Positions 44,349 through 56,300 of a DNA stretch of 64,000 bases are shown here, in pieces. The notes under the pieces are model-generated. The model made no database searches. It saw only the letters and a list, made by a program, of their open reading frames with translations, and was not told the origin of the DNA. This DNA is from Lysobacterales bacterium (GTDB lineage Bacteria; Pseudomonadota; Gammaproteobacteria; Xanthomonadales; Xanthomonadaceae). How positions within the stretch are numbered: the first letter of the stretch is position 1; each line of letters starts with the position of its first letter. The stretch covers positions 38,825 to 102,824 of the forward strand of contig JAFLDZ010000011.1 in NCBI GenBank assembly GCA_017302135.1, in the 5' to 3' direction. Position numbers and translations under genes: made by a program.

Positions 44349-47300
44349 ATGGAAGACGTAAGCGATACCTCCACGGCTCAGGGCAATCATGCCGCAGCCG
44401 AGACCGGTCTTGGTCATACATCGGGTCGTGCGCCGATTTTGATGTTGGAAAAGGATGTCCTTGCCCATCCTGAGCTTGGCCCTTGGGCGCAGGCTCTGTT
44501 CGACAAATGGAAGAATGAAGGGTCGGCATCGCGCGGGATCGCGCACATCGCGCCGAATCTTTTCATCGGTAGCGACAGGCAGGGTTATTTTCACTACAGC
44601 CGCCATCGCAAGATCGTACTGGTATACGCCTACACCGGGCCTGACGATTGCTTCCAGGCCGTCGCCGGTGAACTTCTGGCGCATTGCGAGCGAAAGGGTT
44701 ACCAACTCAACTTCTTGTTCCACGCGCCGATTTCGTCGATCGCGGGCGTGGCATTTTCCGCGACCCCCTTCGGCGTCGTGCAGCGAATTCCCAATCTGCC
44801 CGAGTTCACGCTGAAGGGCACGGCGATGCAGCGTCTCCGCTATCAGGTGTCTTCGTTCAAAAAGGCGGGGACGTGCGAGGTGTCCGAGTATCGTTGCGGA
44901 ACGCAGCCGATCGTCGACCAGGAAATCGCTCGTGTCATCGACAGCTGGTGCGCGGGAAAAACAATGGTCAATCCGCTCGTGAGAGCGGCGAAAGAGGAGA
45001 TCCTCACGGGGACTCTGCACCCGCGGCATCGGCTGTTCCTGACGCGCGCGAACGGTATTCTTCAGAACGTCGTCCTGATCTCGCCTCTCTGCGAAGCGGA
45101 CAACGGCTATCTGATGGACCTTGAGTTCTATGGTTCGGACATGCTGCGCGGAGGACTCGAGTTCTCCATCGTGAGCATCATCGAAACGCTCGTTGCCGAA
45201 GGCCGAACGCTATTGAGCCTGGGCGGGACCTATGGCTGTCGTATCGAACAGTCGGAGAATCCGGACCCTGAAGTAGACAAGCTGTTGGATGATCTGCACA
45301 AACAGAACATATTCAACGATCAGGGAAATTTCCAGTTCAAAAACAAGTTCCGGCCCCAAGCGCAGACCATTTTTCTGTGCCGGAAGGCCGGCTGCGGCAA
45401 TCCCGACAGCGTCATCGACATCATCATGATGATCGCCGATCCGTCGCGCGCGCAGACATCCGATGCGGAAAACCACACGGTCATGCCGTCGATGGAACCG
45501 CTGCCCGTGCAGGACATGGACGAGGCGGCCGCTGACAGCATGCGCATATCGAAAGATCCGCCTGAGGCACACGCACAAGGCGTCGAAAAAAAAAAGAATG
45601 CTGAGCCTCCCGGGCCAGACAGCGCGATCCCGGTAAATCCTGCTGAATCAGATGCGGCTGTCGCAGTTGCAGAAGTTGCAGGGGTGCCGATTCCGGGAGG
45701 TCCCCGAGCAAGAATGCTCGCGGACGCCTTCTACAATCCGTTGCAACTGGCGCACGCAGGGATCGACTTCGATCTGAAGACAGATTCGTGGGCGCAACTG
45801 GCGATGCCCGTGATCGATGCGCGCATGAAGCAGCTCCACGGCAGGCTGCAGCAACCAGGCGACGACAATGCCAGCCTGCGCGAGATATTTCCGTTCGCGC
45901 ACTTCGTGCATACGGAATCCGGAAGAACAGCGGAACAGGCACTCTATCGAGCCTGGCCGAAGAAAGGCACTGTCCTTCAGAACGTGCTGTTCCCGACCAA
46001 TCTGGTCCATCAGATCGAAAATGATTTCAAGCCGAAAGAACTGCCGTGCCCGGCGTTCTTTCGCCTGGATATCGATGAGCCCGGGAAAAGCGATCTGGCG
46101 TTGCAGACGCTCGCGGAGATTCTTGCGGACAATCCGCAAACGGTTGCCATGGTGTTCGTTGAGGTGAGCAACAATGCGGCGGGCGGCCATCCGGTTTCTG
46201 TGGCCCATCTGAGAGACATCAAGGCGCTGCTGCGCCCGTATTCGATACCGCTCGTACTCGATGCCACCCGTATTCTCGAGAACGCAAGCTTCCTGCTCCA
46301 GCGTGAATCCGAGCATGCGGGCAGCGACCTCTGGCACGTCGTTCGCGAAGTGCTTTCCTGCGCCGATACGGTCGTGGCGAGTTTGCCAAAAGACTTCGCC
46401 ATCAACAAAGGCGGTTTGTTGGCGACGAATGATGCGGCCTTGTTCCGTGCCGCGCGCGTCGCGGTCGAAGAGGCCGGCACCGGGCTGGATGCCTTTGATC
46501 GCAAGCTGGTATCGCTTTCGCTGCGGGATCGGCGCTATCTGGAGACGCTCGTCGCGGAGCGCATCAATGCCGTACATGCTGTCTGGTCGGCATTGAAAGC
46601 GCGTGGCGTGCCGATCGTCTGTCCGCCCGGTGCTCACTGCATATTGGTCGATGTCAAGAAGCTGGACGTTTTCAGCGGCTTTGAACAGCCTGTCGCTTCT
46701 TTCGTCGCCTGGCTGTACTTGAATGCCGGAATACGCGCCGGCGCGCACAGTGTCGGCATGCAACGACGCAGCGAGACCGCAAACCTTGTGCGTCTGGCGA
46801 TCCCGTTGGGACTGGAAAAAACCCAAGTCGACGAAATCGCGAAGCGGCTCAGCGGACTTTTCGAGCGGATGTCCAATATTCCGGAAGTCGTTCTGTCGAA
46901 GGAAGCGCGAGGTTCGTTCGGCGAAATGACCACGAAATATACGCTCAAGCAATATCACAACGTTTCCGATGATGCGCAGGAACCCATGATCGAAGTATCC
47001 GGGTCGATGCCGCAACCGTCGCTGACATCCAGAGCTGTTGCGGAGAATGAACAATTGATTTCATCGGAAGAGATTCAACAGACCGCATCCGAAACATCGG
47101 ATGCAGGCAATGACCTGGTAGACGGCGTTGTAACCGCGCCCGCGCTTCCGGACGGTGAAAACGGATACGTTCGCCAAATCCGCGACATCGCCATCGTCGG
47201 CATGGCTGGCCGCTATCCGATGGCCAAGAATATCGGAGAATTGTGGGAAAACCTGAAGCAGGGCCGCGATTGCATCGAGGAGTTGCCGACCGAGCGTTAC

Positions 47301-50300
47301 GAGCAGCGTCTGCGTTACGGCCCGGTGGAAAGATACCGGGGCGGATTCATCGATGCTGTCGACAAGTTCGATTCCGTTTTTTTCAATATTCCCCCGAAAG
47401 ACGCCGAACGGCTCGATCCGCAGGAGCGCTTGTTCGTCGAAGTGGCCTGGGAGACCCTGGAGGATGCGGGCTACTATCCCGAACTGATCAATCGCGAGGA
47501 AGGCGCGCAGAGGGTCGGCGTATACGTCGGTGCCGTGTGGGCAACCTATCAGGCGGTCGGAATCGAAGAAAAGCATCTGGGCGGCACGCATTCGCCAAAC
47601 TCGTTCCTGTGGAGTATCGCCAACCGCGTTTCGTACTGGATGAATTTCTCCGGGCCCAGCCTGACGATCGACACCGCGTGTTCTTCCAGTCTTACCGCGC
47701 TGTATCTCGCCTGCGAAGCCATCTACGCCGGCGAATGCGGCTCGGCGATCGTCGGTGGCGTGAACCTGGACCTGCACCAGTGCAAATGGGATATCAACTG
47801 GTCCGGCGGCGCGCTTTCGAAAGACGGTTTATGCCGCAGTTTCGGCCATGGCGCCAACGGCTATGTCGCCGGTGAAGGTGTCGGTGCGGTGTATATCAAG
47901 CCGCTCGATCAGGCGATTGCCGACGGCGACAATATCTACGGTGTGATCAAGAGTGTCGTCGTCAACCACGGCGGACGTACCAGCGGATTCATCGTCCCGA
48001 ATCCCAAAGCGCAGACCAGCCTCATCCGCACCGCGTTGGAGCGAGCCAACGTCGACGCATCGAGTATCGGATACATCGAGGCGCACGGAACCGGCACCGA
48101 ACTGGGCGATCCGCTGGAAGTTTCGGCGCTGAACAACGCGTTCCGCGGCCATCCCGTTTCCAAGAACTCATGCGCAGTGGGCTCGCTGAAGTCGAACATC
48201 GGCCACCTGGAAGCCGCGGCGGGTGTGGCGAGCTTGAGCAAGGTGCTGCTGCAGATGCAGTACCGGCAGCTCGTGCCGTCACTGCATTCGTCCGTACTCA
48301 ACGAATACATCGATTTCGAGAACTCGCCGTTTCATATCCAGCAGAATCTCGAAGAGTGGACATCGAAGAGCATCGATGGCGTCCGGCTGCCGTTGCGCGC
48401 GGGCATCAGTTCGTTCGGTGCGGGTGGTTCCAATGCCCACGTCATCCTGGAGAATTACGAAGCGCCGGTGATCGACGAAGCGCCGACGTCCGGCCGGGAA
48501 GTGCATATTTTCCCGCTATCGGCGCGTACCGAGGCCCAACTTTCCGATGTCGCGACGCGGTTGCACGATTTTCTTGGGATGACCGATGCGCCAGAGTCCA
48601 TACGCGATATCGCGTTCACCCTGCAGATCGGCCGCAAGGCATTCGAGCACCGGGTCGCGATCCTGGCCCGGTCAAAGCAGGAGTTGATGGATCGCCTGAT
48701 GGCGTTCATTTCCGGCAAGCGGAACGAGGGTGTTGTCGTCGGCAACGTCAAGAATGCCGACGCGATCGTGAAGCTGATGAGCCGTAGCGAACGGCTGGAA
48801 GTGATCGGTCTGCTGTCCCGGCGCCGGGACACCAACAAAATCGCCAGGCTGTGGACCGAAGGCGTGCTGCTCGATTGGCGCGGCGTCAACGGCGCCAGTA
48901 TCGGCAAGCGCGTATCGCTTCCGACATATCCTTTCGCGGACAAACGCCACTGGGTTCCAGCGAGCATACCGATGCCGGGAATGGTCGCGACACATCGCGC
49001 CGGCATCAACGCCCTGATCGACAGCAACGAATCGACATTCGAACGTCAACTGTTCAAGAAGAGCTTCCACGAGCGCGAATTCTTCATCTACGACCATCTC
49101 GTCATGGGCGTGCCGACGCTTCCCGGCGTGGCCTACCTCGAGCTCGCGCGCAAGGCCGGCGAACTCGCTGCGGGTAGACCTGTTCGCAGACTGCACAATG
49201 TCATCTGGGTCAGCCCGATCGCAGTCAGAGCCGATTCGATCGTGGATGCCTGGGTCGAATTGAAACCCGCCAACGACTCAGTCCGCTTCGAGGTTTTCAG
49301 CGACGACAAGAACGGGAAAAAGATACTCCACTCCCAAGGCAGGCTCACGTATTCGACCGAGCGCGAACTGGCCGCGCCGGCGGACTATATCGACCTTGCC
49401 GGCATCAAGGCGCGTTGCGAGAAAGTGCTCGACGGTCGCGATGCATATCCGCTGTTCAAGTCGTTCGGCCTGAATCTCGGGCCCAGTTTTCAATCGCTGC
49501 AGGAAGTCTATCGCGGCGCAACCGAAACGCTCGGACTGCTGAAATTGCCGGCGTCCCGGCTGGATGATCTTCAGACGATGCTGCTGCATCCATCGCTGGT
49601 CGATGGCGCATTGCAGGCCGGCGTCGCGGCGCAGCTCGGCACCGCCACCGGCGAGATGCTGGTGCCGTTTTCGATCGGCGAGGTGGAAGTCGTCTACCCG
49701 CTGGTGTCGACCTGCTGGACCTACGTGACGGAGATGACGGAAGGGCGGGTCGAAAATTCGCGCGTATCGCGAAAGAACGTCGTGATCATGGATGAGGACG
49801 GCAAGGTTCTCGTCCGGATCAAGGAAGCGACCGGCGTGCCCATCACCGAAGTGAACAAGGAGCCGGCAGTCGGCAAAGACGATGCCGGTTTTGCGAAACT
49901 CTATTACGAACAGCAATGGGATGCCGCACCGCTTCCCGCCGCGGCATCCAGCCCGGACGTGGAACGAACGGATGCGATCCTGCTGTTCGATACCGACAAT
50001 GCGCTGCGCGACCTGTATCGTCTACAGCTCGGTGAGAGCGCTCGCGCGCGCCGCGTTGTGTTGGTGCGCCCGGCGGCTGGCTACCACGAGATCGATCCGG
50101 AAACGTTTGAAATCGACCCTGCCGACCCTCAGCATTTTGCGCGATTGCTCGATGCTCTGGCCGAAAGGAATTGCAAGTTCCGCGAAATCTGTTTCGCCTG
50201 GTCGATGCGCACGGACATCAGTGCGCAGAATGGGGCTGCGCTCCAGAATACGCTCGAAAGCGGCGTTTACGCTGTTCTCAATCTGTGCCAGGCGCTCGTC

Positions 50301-53300
50301 AAGACCAAAGTCGACGGCAAGCTGCAACTGGTGTATGTCTACGCCACTGGCACCGGCGAAATCCAGTTGCAGAACGAGGCGATGAGCGGGTTTTTCCGCG
50401 CTGTGCACCTCGAATTCCCGAAGTTGTCGTGCAAGTCGCTCGAAGTGCGGCAGGACGCGTGGGCGCTCGATCCTGTGCTCGCCGCCATCAGCGCCGAGTA
50501 TCGCGATGATGCAGCCGATTCCGTCGCCGTTCGCTATCTCGACGGCGAACGTCAGATCCGAAAACTGAAATCTTTCGATCTGGCGCGCAGCGTCGCCGAC
50601 TCCGCGACGACCGATACACTGCGTGAAGGCGGCGTTTACCTGATCACTGGTGGTGCCGGCGGCCTTGGCCTGATTTTCGCCAGGCACCTGGCGAGTACAT
50701 ACAAGGCACGACTGCTGCTCACCGGGCGTTCTAAGCTGTCCGAAGAACGCGAAGCCGAGCTCTCCGAGCTGCGCGCCCTGGGCGCTGAAGTCGCGTATAT
50801 CGAGGCGGACGTGTCCAACCTTGCGGACGCGCAGCGCCTGCTCGAAGAAGGGAAGCGTCTCTACGGGGAAATCAACGGCATCATCCACAGTGCCGGCGTG
50901 CTCCGCGATTCCTATGTGCGCAACAAGACGCGCCCGGATTTCGAAGCGGTGCTCGCGCCGAAGATCTACGGAACACTGAATCTCGACGAGCTTACGGCCG
51001 GCGATCCGCTCGATTTCTTCGTACTGTTTTCGTCGATGGCAGCGGTCGGCGGCAACGCCGGCCAAAGCGACTACGGATACGCCAACCACTTCATGGATTC
51101 CTTCGCCTACAGGCGCGAAGAGCAGCGCAAGTCGGGTACGCGCCACGGCAGAACGCTGAGCCTCAATTGGTCGCTCTGGGCCGACGGCGGCATGCGAGTG
51201 GATGAGCAGACCGAGCAGCTCTTCACCAAGACGCTGGGCCTGAAGCTGCTCTCTACCGATACCGGTATCGAAGCGTTTGTTGAAGGATTGGCGTCCGATG
51301 CCACGCAGCTCGCCGTCCTTGAGGGGGTTCAGGAAAAAATCGAAATCGCCTGGGGCCTCCGTAAAAAGCCGGTTGCACCCGTGTCGGCGACGCCGGCGAC
51401 GTCGAATGCACCTGCGGGCTCTAGCGTTCAGCAGGACATGGCGGCACTCGTGCAGGCCGAGTTGACGCGGATCGCGATGGAGTTTCTCAAGCTCGATGCC
51501 GACGACATCTCGCCGGACAGCGTATTGCTCGATCTTGGCTTCGATTCGATCGGCCTGACGACCTACGCCAACGAGATCAACGATACGTATGGCGTCGACG
51601 TGACGCCCGTTCTGTTCTTCGATTACCCATCGATACAGGAAGTCGCGAAGTATCTTGCGGCCGAACGCAGCGAGGAGATCGGTCGAGTCCACAACGCGCC
51701 GAATTCCGGGGCGCCAGCGGCATCCGTCGCTGCGTCTGTCGATCAGTCGATGTCGACTGGCGACACGCCCATGCAGATCAACAAAGGCTGGAATCCGCGC
51801 GCTTTCGAGGGCGTCGACGAGCATCCAGCCAATCGACCTGTTCCGGCGAACCGTTTCGCGGCCATGCCCATCGCGATCGTCGGCATGAGCGGCGTCATGC
51901 CGCAATCGGACGACCTCGAAGAATTCTGGAATCACCTGCAGGGCGGCGACGATCTCATCACCGTGATTCCCCGGGATCGCTGGAATTGGGAAGAGTTCTA
52001 CGGAGACCCGTTCAAGGAAGTCAACAAGTCGAACTCCAAGTGGGGCGGCTTCATGAAGGAGGTCGACAAGTTCGACGCTCTGTTCTTCGGCATATCGAAA
52101 CGCGAAGCCCAGATGATGGATCCGCAGCAGCGGATCTTCCTGGAAACGGTCTGGAAGGCGATCGAGGATTCCGGCCATCGAGTGTCGGACCTCTCGGGTA
52201 CGCGGACGGGCCTGTTCGTCGGTGCGGCGACCAACGATTACGTCGACGTGATGAACCGCCTCGACATCGACCTGGACGGTTATTCGGCATCCGGAAACTC
52301 GCACTCGGTCCTTGCCAACCGCATTTCCTTCCTGTTGAACCTGCGAGGCCCCAGCGCGCCGATCGATACGGCCTGCTCGAGCTCGCTCGTCGCGCTCCAT
52401 CGTGCGATCGAGTCGATCCACACCGGCAGCAGCGACATGGCCATCGTCGGTGGCGTGCAGGTGATGTTGAGCCCGGCGGCCTACATCTCGTTCGGCATGG
52501 CGGGCATGTTGAGCAACGACGGCAAGTGCAAGACCTTCGACAAGCGGGCGGATGGCTATGTGCGCGGCGAAGGATCCGGCGCGATCGTGATCAAGCCGTT
52601 GTCGAAAGCGGAGGCCGATGGGGACCACATCTACGCGGTCATCCGCGCGACTTCGGAAAATCATGGCGGCCGGGTGACGACGCTGACGGCACCGAACTCG
52701 GCGGCGCAAGCCGAACTTCTCGTCGATGCGTACGAAAAAGCGGAGATGGATCCCGGCAGCGTGGGGTACATCGAATGCCATGGCACCGGCACCGGCATCG
52801 GCGACCCGATCGAGATCCAGGCGCTGACCAGGGCGTTCGGCGAACTGTACAAGAAGCACGATCGCAAGCCGGCGACAACGCCGCATTGCGGCCTCAGCTC
52901 GGCGAAAACGAACATCGGACATCTCGAAACCGCAGCGGGCATCGCGGGCATCCTGCGTGTGCTGTTGGCGATCAAGCACCGCCAGATTCCGGCGAACGTG
53001 CACTTCGAAGAACTCAACCCCTACATCAAGCTCGAAGGCTCGCCGTTCTACATCGCGGATCGCACGCGCGATTGGGAAGCGCCCGTCTCGCAGGACGGCA
53101 AAGTGCTGCCGCGTCGTGCTGGCGTCAGTTCATTCGGTTTCGGCGGCGCGAACGCGCATATCGTGCTGGAAGAATACCTGCCCCCGAAAACCACCCAAGA
53201 CAATGGTGAAGACGGCCCGCAGCTGATTGTAGTCTCAGCGAAAACGGTTGATCGTCTGCACGCCTATGTCGAGGCGATGCTTGCCCATCTCGATTCGGCA

Positions 53301-56300
53301 GCGGTCGATTTCGCCGACTTTGCCTATACGCTGCAGGTCGGCAGGGACGAGATGACGGAGCGTCTCGCGCTGGTGGCTGCCGATGCGGATGACCTGCGTA
53401 AGCAGTTTCGACACTTCCTGGGCGGCGAAAGCACGAGCGCACTGTGCCGTGGCACCGTCCGGTCCGGCAAGAAGGATGCTGCTGCTTCCCTGCTCGGGGC
53501 CGAATCCCTGCAGGCACTGTTGGAGCAGAAGAATCTGCAGACGCTTGCCGAGCAATGGGTACTGGGCGCCGATATCGATTGGCGGAAAATGCCCCGTGCA
53601 CGCACCTCGAAGCGGTTGGCGGTTCCGACCTATCCGTTCGCTCGTGAACGCTGCTGGATTCCGGGTGCGGTAGGTTTCGAGCGCGGCCATGTAACTGGCG
53701 CGCGCGACGAGATCGCGATCGCCGCCGTACCGAAGCCAACGAAGGCAGCCGACAGCAGTATCGATGACGCTGTCGGCATGCTCGTCGCAGCGCCTTATTG
53801 GGAACAGGTGACGGCGGAACAATCGGCAGGTCCGAGTCGGGGCGCATGGGCGCAATGGCGTGTCATGCTGTGCGCGTTGCCATCGATCCAGTCGCAGCAA
53901 CTTGAAGGCGTACTTGCCGGCAGCCAATGCGCGGCGCGTGCAGACGTGCGCGGAGGCAACCTCGCGCATCGCTACGTCGACTATGCGCAGTCGTGTTTCG
54001 AGCAGATACAGAAAATCTTCCGCGACAGCCTCTCTCAAAATGCGTTGATGCAGGTGGTCGTCCCGGACGATCACGAACACTCGGTGCTCATCGGCCTTGC
54101 GGCGCTGATGAAAACGGCAAAACTTGAAAACCCCAGATTCTGCGGACAGATCGTGCTCTGCAGGCCTGACGTGACGACGCCGGAATTGGCGCGGCAATTG
54201 CAATATGCCCAATCCCGTAGCGCTGAGGCAGTGGTACGTTGCGCAGCGGATTCCAGGTACTCGGTGTTGCGCTGGAAAGTCGAGTCGGATCTGCAGGTCG
54301 CCACGGCTCCTGTTTACAAAGAACACGGCGTGTACCTGATAAGCGGTGGTCTGGGCGGCTTGGGTGTTCTATTCGCCAAGCGGATTCTGGATGAGACTCG
54401 CCACGGGCGCGTGATCCTGACGGGCCGCGGTGAACTTGGCGGCAAGAAACGCGATCGGTTCGATGCGCTGAACAGCGCCGCCAACGGTCGCGTTTCGTAT
54501 CGTTCGGTCGCGCTCGACGATGCTTCGCAGGTCGCGCAGCTCATGGTCTGGGTCGAACAAGAGTACGGTGGTCTGCACGGCATCATCCACAGTGCCGGGA
54601 TGGTCGCGGACAATCTCATACCCAGGAAAAGCCCGGAAGAATTCCTGTCCGTGCTGGCGCCGAAAGTCATCGGTGGATCGAATCTGGACGAAGCCAGCCG
54701 GCATCTTGATCTGGATTTCTTCGCGATGTTCTCGTCGATATCCGGCGCCTTCGGAAATCCGGGGCAAGCGGATTATGCCGCCGCGAATTCGTTCCTCGAT
54801 GAATTCGCGCAGTATCGAAACGATCTTGTCGAAAAAGGCGAGCGACGCGGCAGCACACTGGCGATCAATTGGCCGCTTTGGGCCGAAGGCGGGATGCAGG
54901 CGCCCATCGCCGTGCAGAAACAATTGGCGCAGACGACGGGCATGACGCCACTCTCGACGCACAATGGTCTTGATGCTTTTTCGCGCAGCATATTGCTGGG
55001 CCGGCAACGCAGCCTGGTGATGGAAGGTCAGCTTGCCATGCTGAATCGGACTTTGCAGTACGCAACCGCCATGCCGGCAGCCGGCGAGCGCAAAGTGAAT
55101 GCTGCAGCGGCAATGGCGGCGACGCGCAGCCCCGCTCGGACGCAGAGCGACGATCTCGGGCTCGAACGGGTACTCAAACGCGATTTGTTGCGCATTTTGA
55201 GCCAGGTTCTGCTTGTCGACCAGAATCAGATCGAGCCCGATGCCAATCTCAGCGAGTATGGTCTGGATTCGATCGGCGTCGCCAATTTCTTCCGCATGCT
55301 TAACGAAACGTACGCGCTGGATATCGCGCCGGCGGTGTTGTTCGAATACCCGACATTCGAGGCATTCAGCGAGTATCTGCTGACGATGCATGTCGCCGAG
55401 CTGCGAGAACACTATTCGAGCGAGATCGCAGAGACTTCTTCGCCGGTTGGGGCGTCTGTCGAAATCGCGCAGGCGCGATCGCATCCGGAGGATCCGCATC
55501 CTGCCGGTCTCGACGAGCGGCCCGGTGCGCGGAATGCGTTCGCGAACGAACCTGTCGCGATCGTCGGGCTCGCTGGCGTTTTCCCGGGTGCGGATACCCC
55601 CGATGCGTTCTGGCGCAATATCCTGGGAGGGAGCGATCTCGTCTCGGAAATTCCATCGGAGCGTTGGGATTGGCGTGCGCATGAGGGCGATTCCCGCAAC
55701 CAGGCGAATATGGCGAAAGCGCGCTGGGGCGGTTTCATTCGCGATGTCGACAAGTTCGATGCTGGGTTTTTCGGTATCGGGGCGCTTGAAGCGGCATTGA
55801 TGGATCCGCAGCAGCGCCTGTTCCTGCAAACGGCGTGGAGCGCTATCGAAGACTCTGGTCACAAGCCATCGGAGCTGGCCGGAACCAGGACGGGCGTATT
55901 CGTTGGACTCGGTGGATTCGACTATGTCGAACTTCTCCGCGAAGCGGACACGGACATCGTGGGCTATTCGGCGACAGGGATGGCGCATTGTCTCCTCCCG
56001 AATCGATTGTCCTATCTGCTCGATTTGCGTGGATCCAGCGAAGCCATCGATACGGCGTGCTCGAGTTCGCTGGTCGCTGTGCACCACGCGGTGGAGGCGA
56101 TCTCCAGCGGCGCATGCACGATGGCGATCGCGGGTGGCGTGAATCTCATGCTGACGCCGACGCTGCAACTGGCGCTTGGCAGCGCGGGCATGCTCGCGGG
56201 CGATGGTCGTTGCAAGACATTCGATCATCGTGCCGATGGCTATGTCCGCGGTGAGGGCTGTGCGGCCGTCTTCCTGAAACGGCTCGATCTTGCCATCGCC

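Noticed and set aside
44436..45390. DUF2156-like domain as a membrane phosphatidylglycerol lysyltransferase
   Set aside because: There are no membrane spans before it, and it is fused to a PKS; only the C-terminal fold is shared.
45699..46872. PLP domain as a standard PKS aminotransferase
   Set aside because: The order NAAGGHPVS, LDATR, PKDFAINKGG is that of beta-eliminating lyases, not class III or class I/II aminotransferases.
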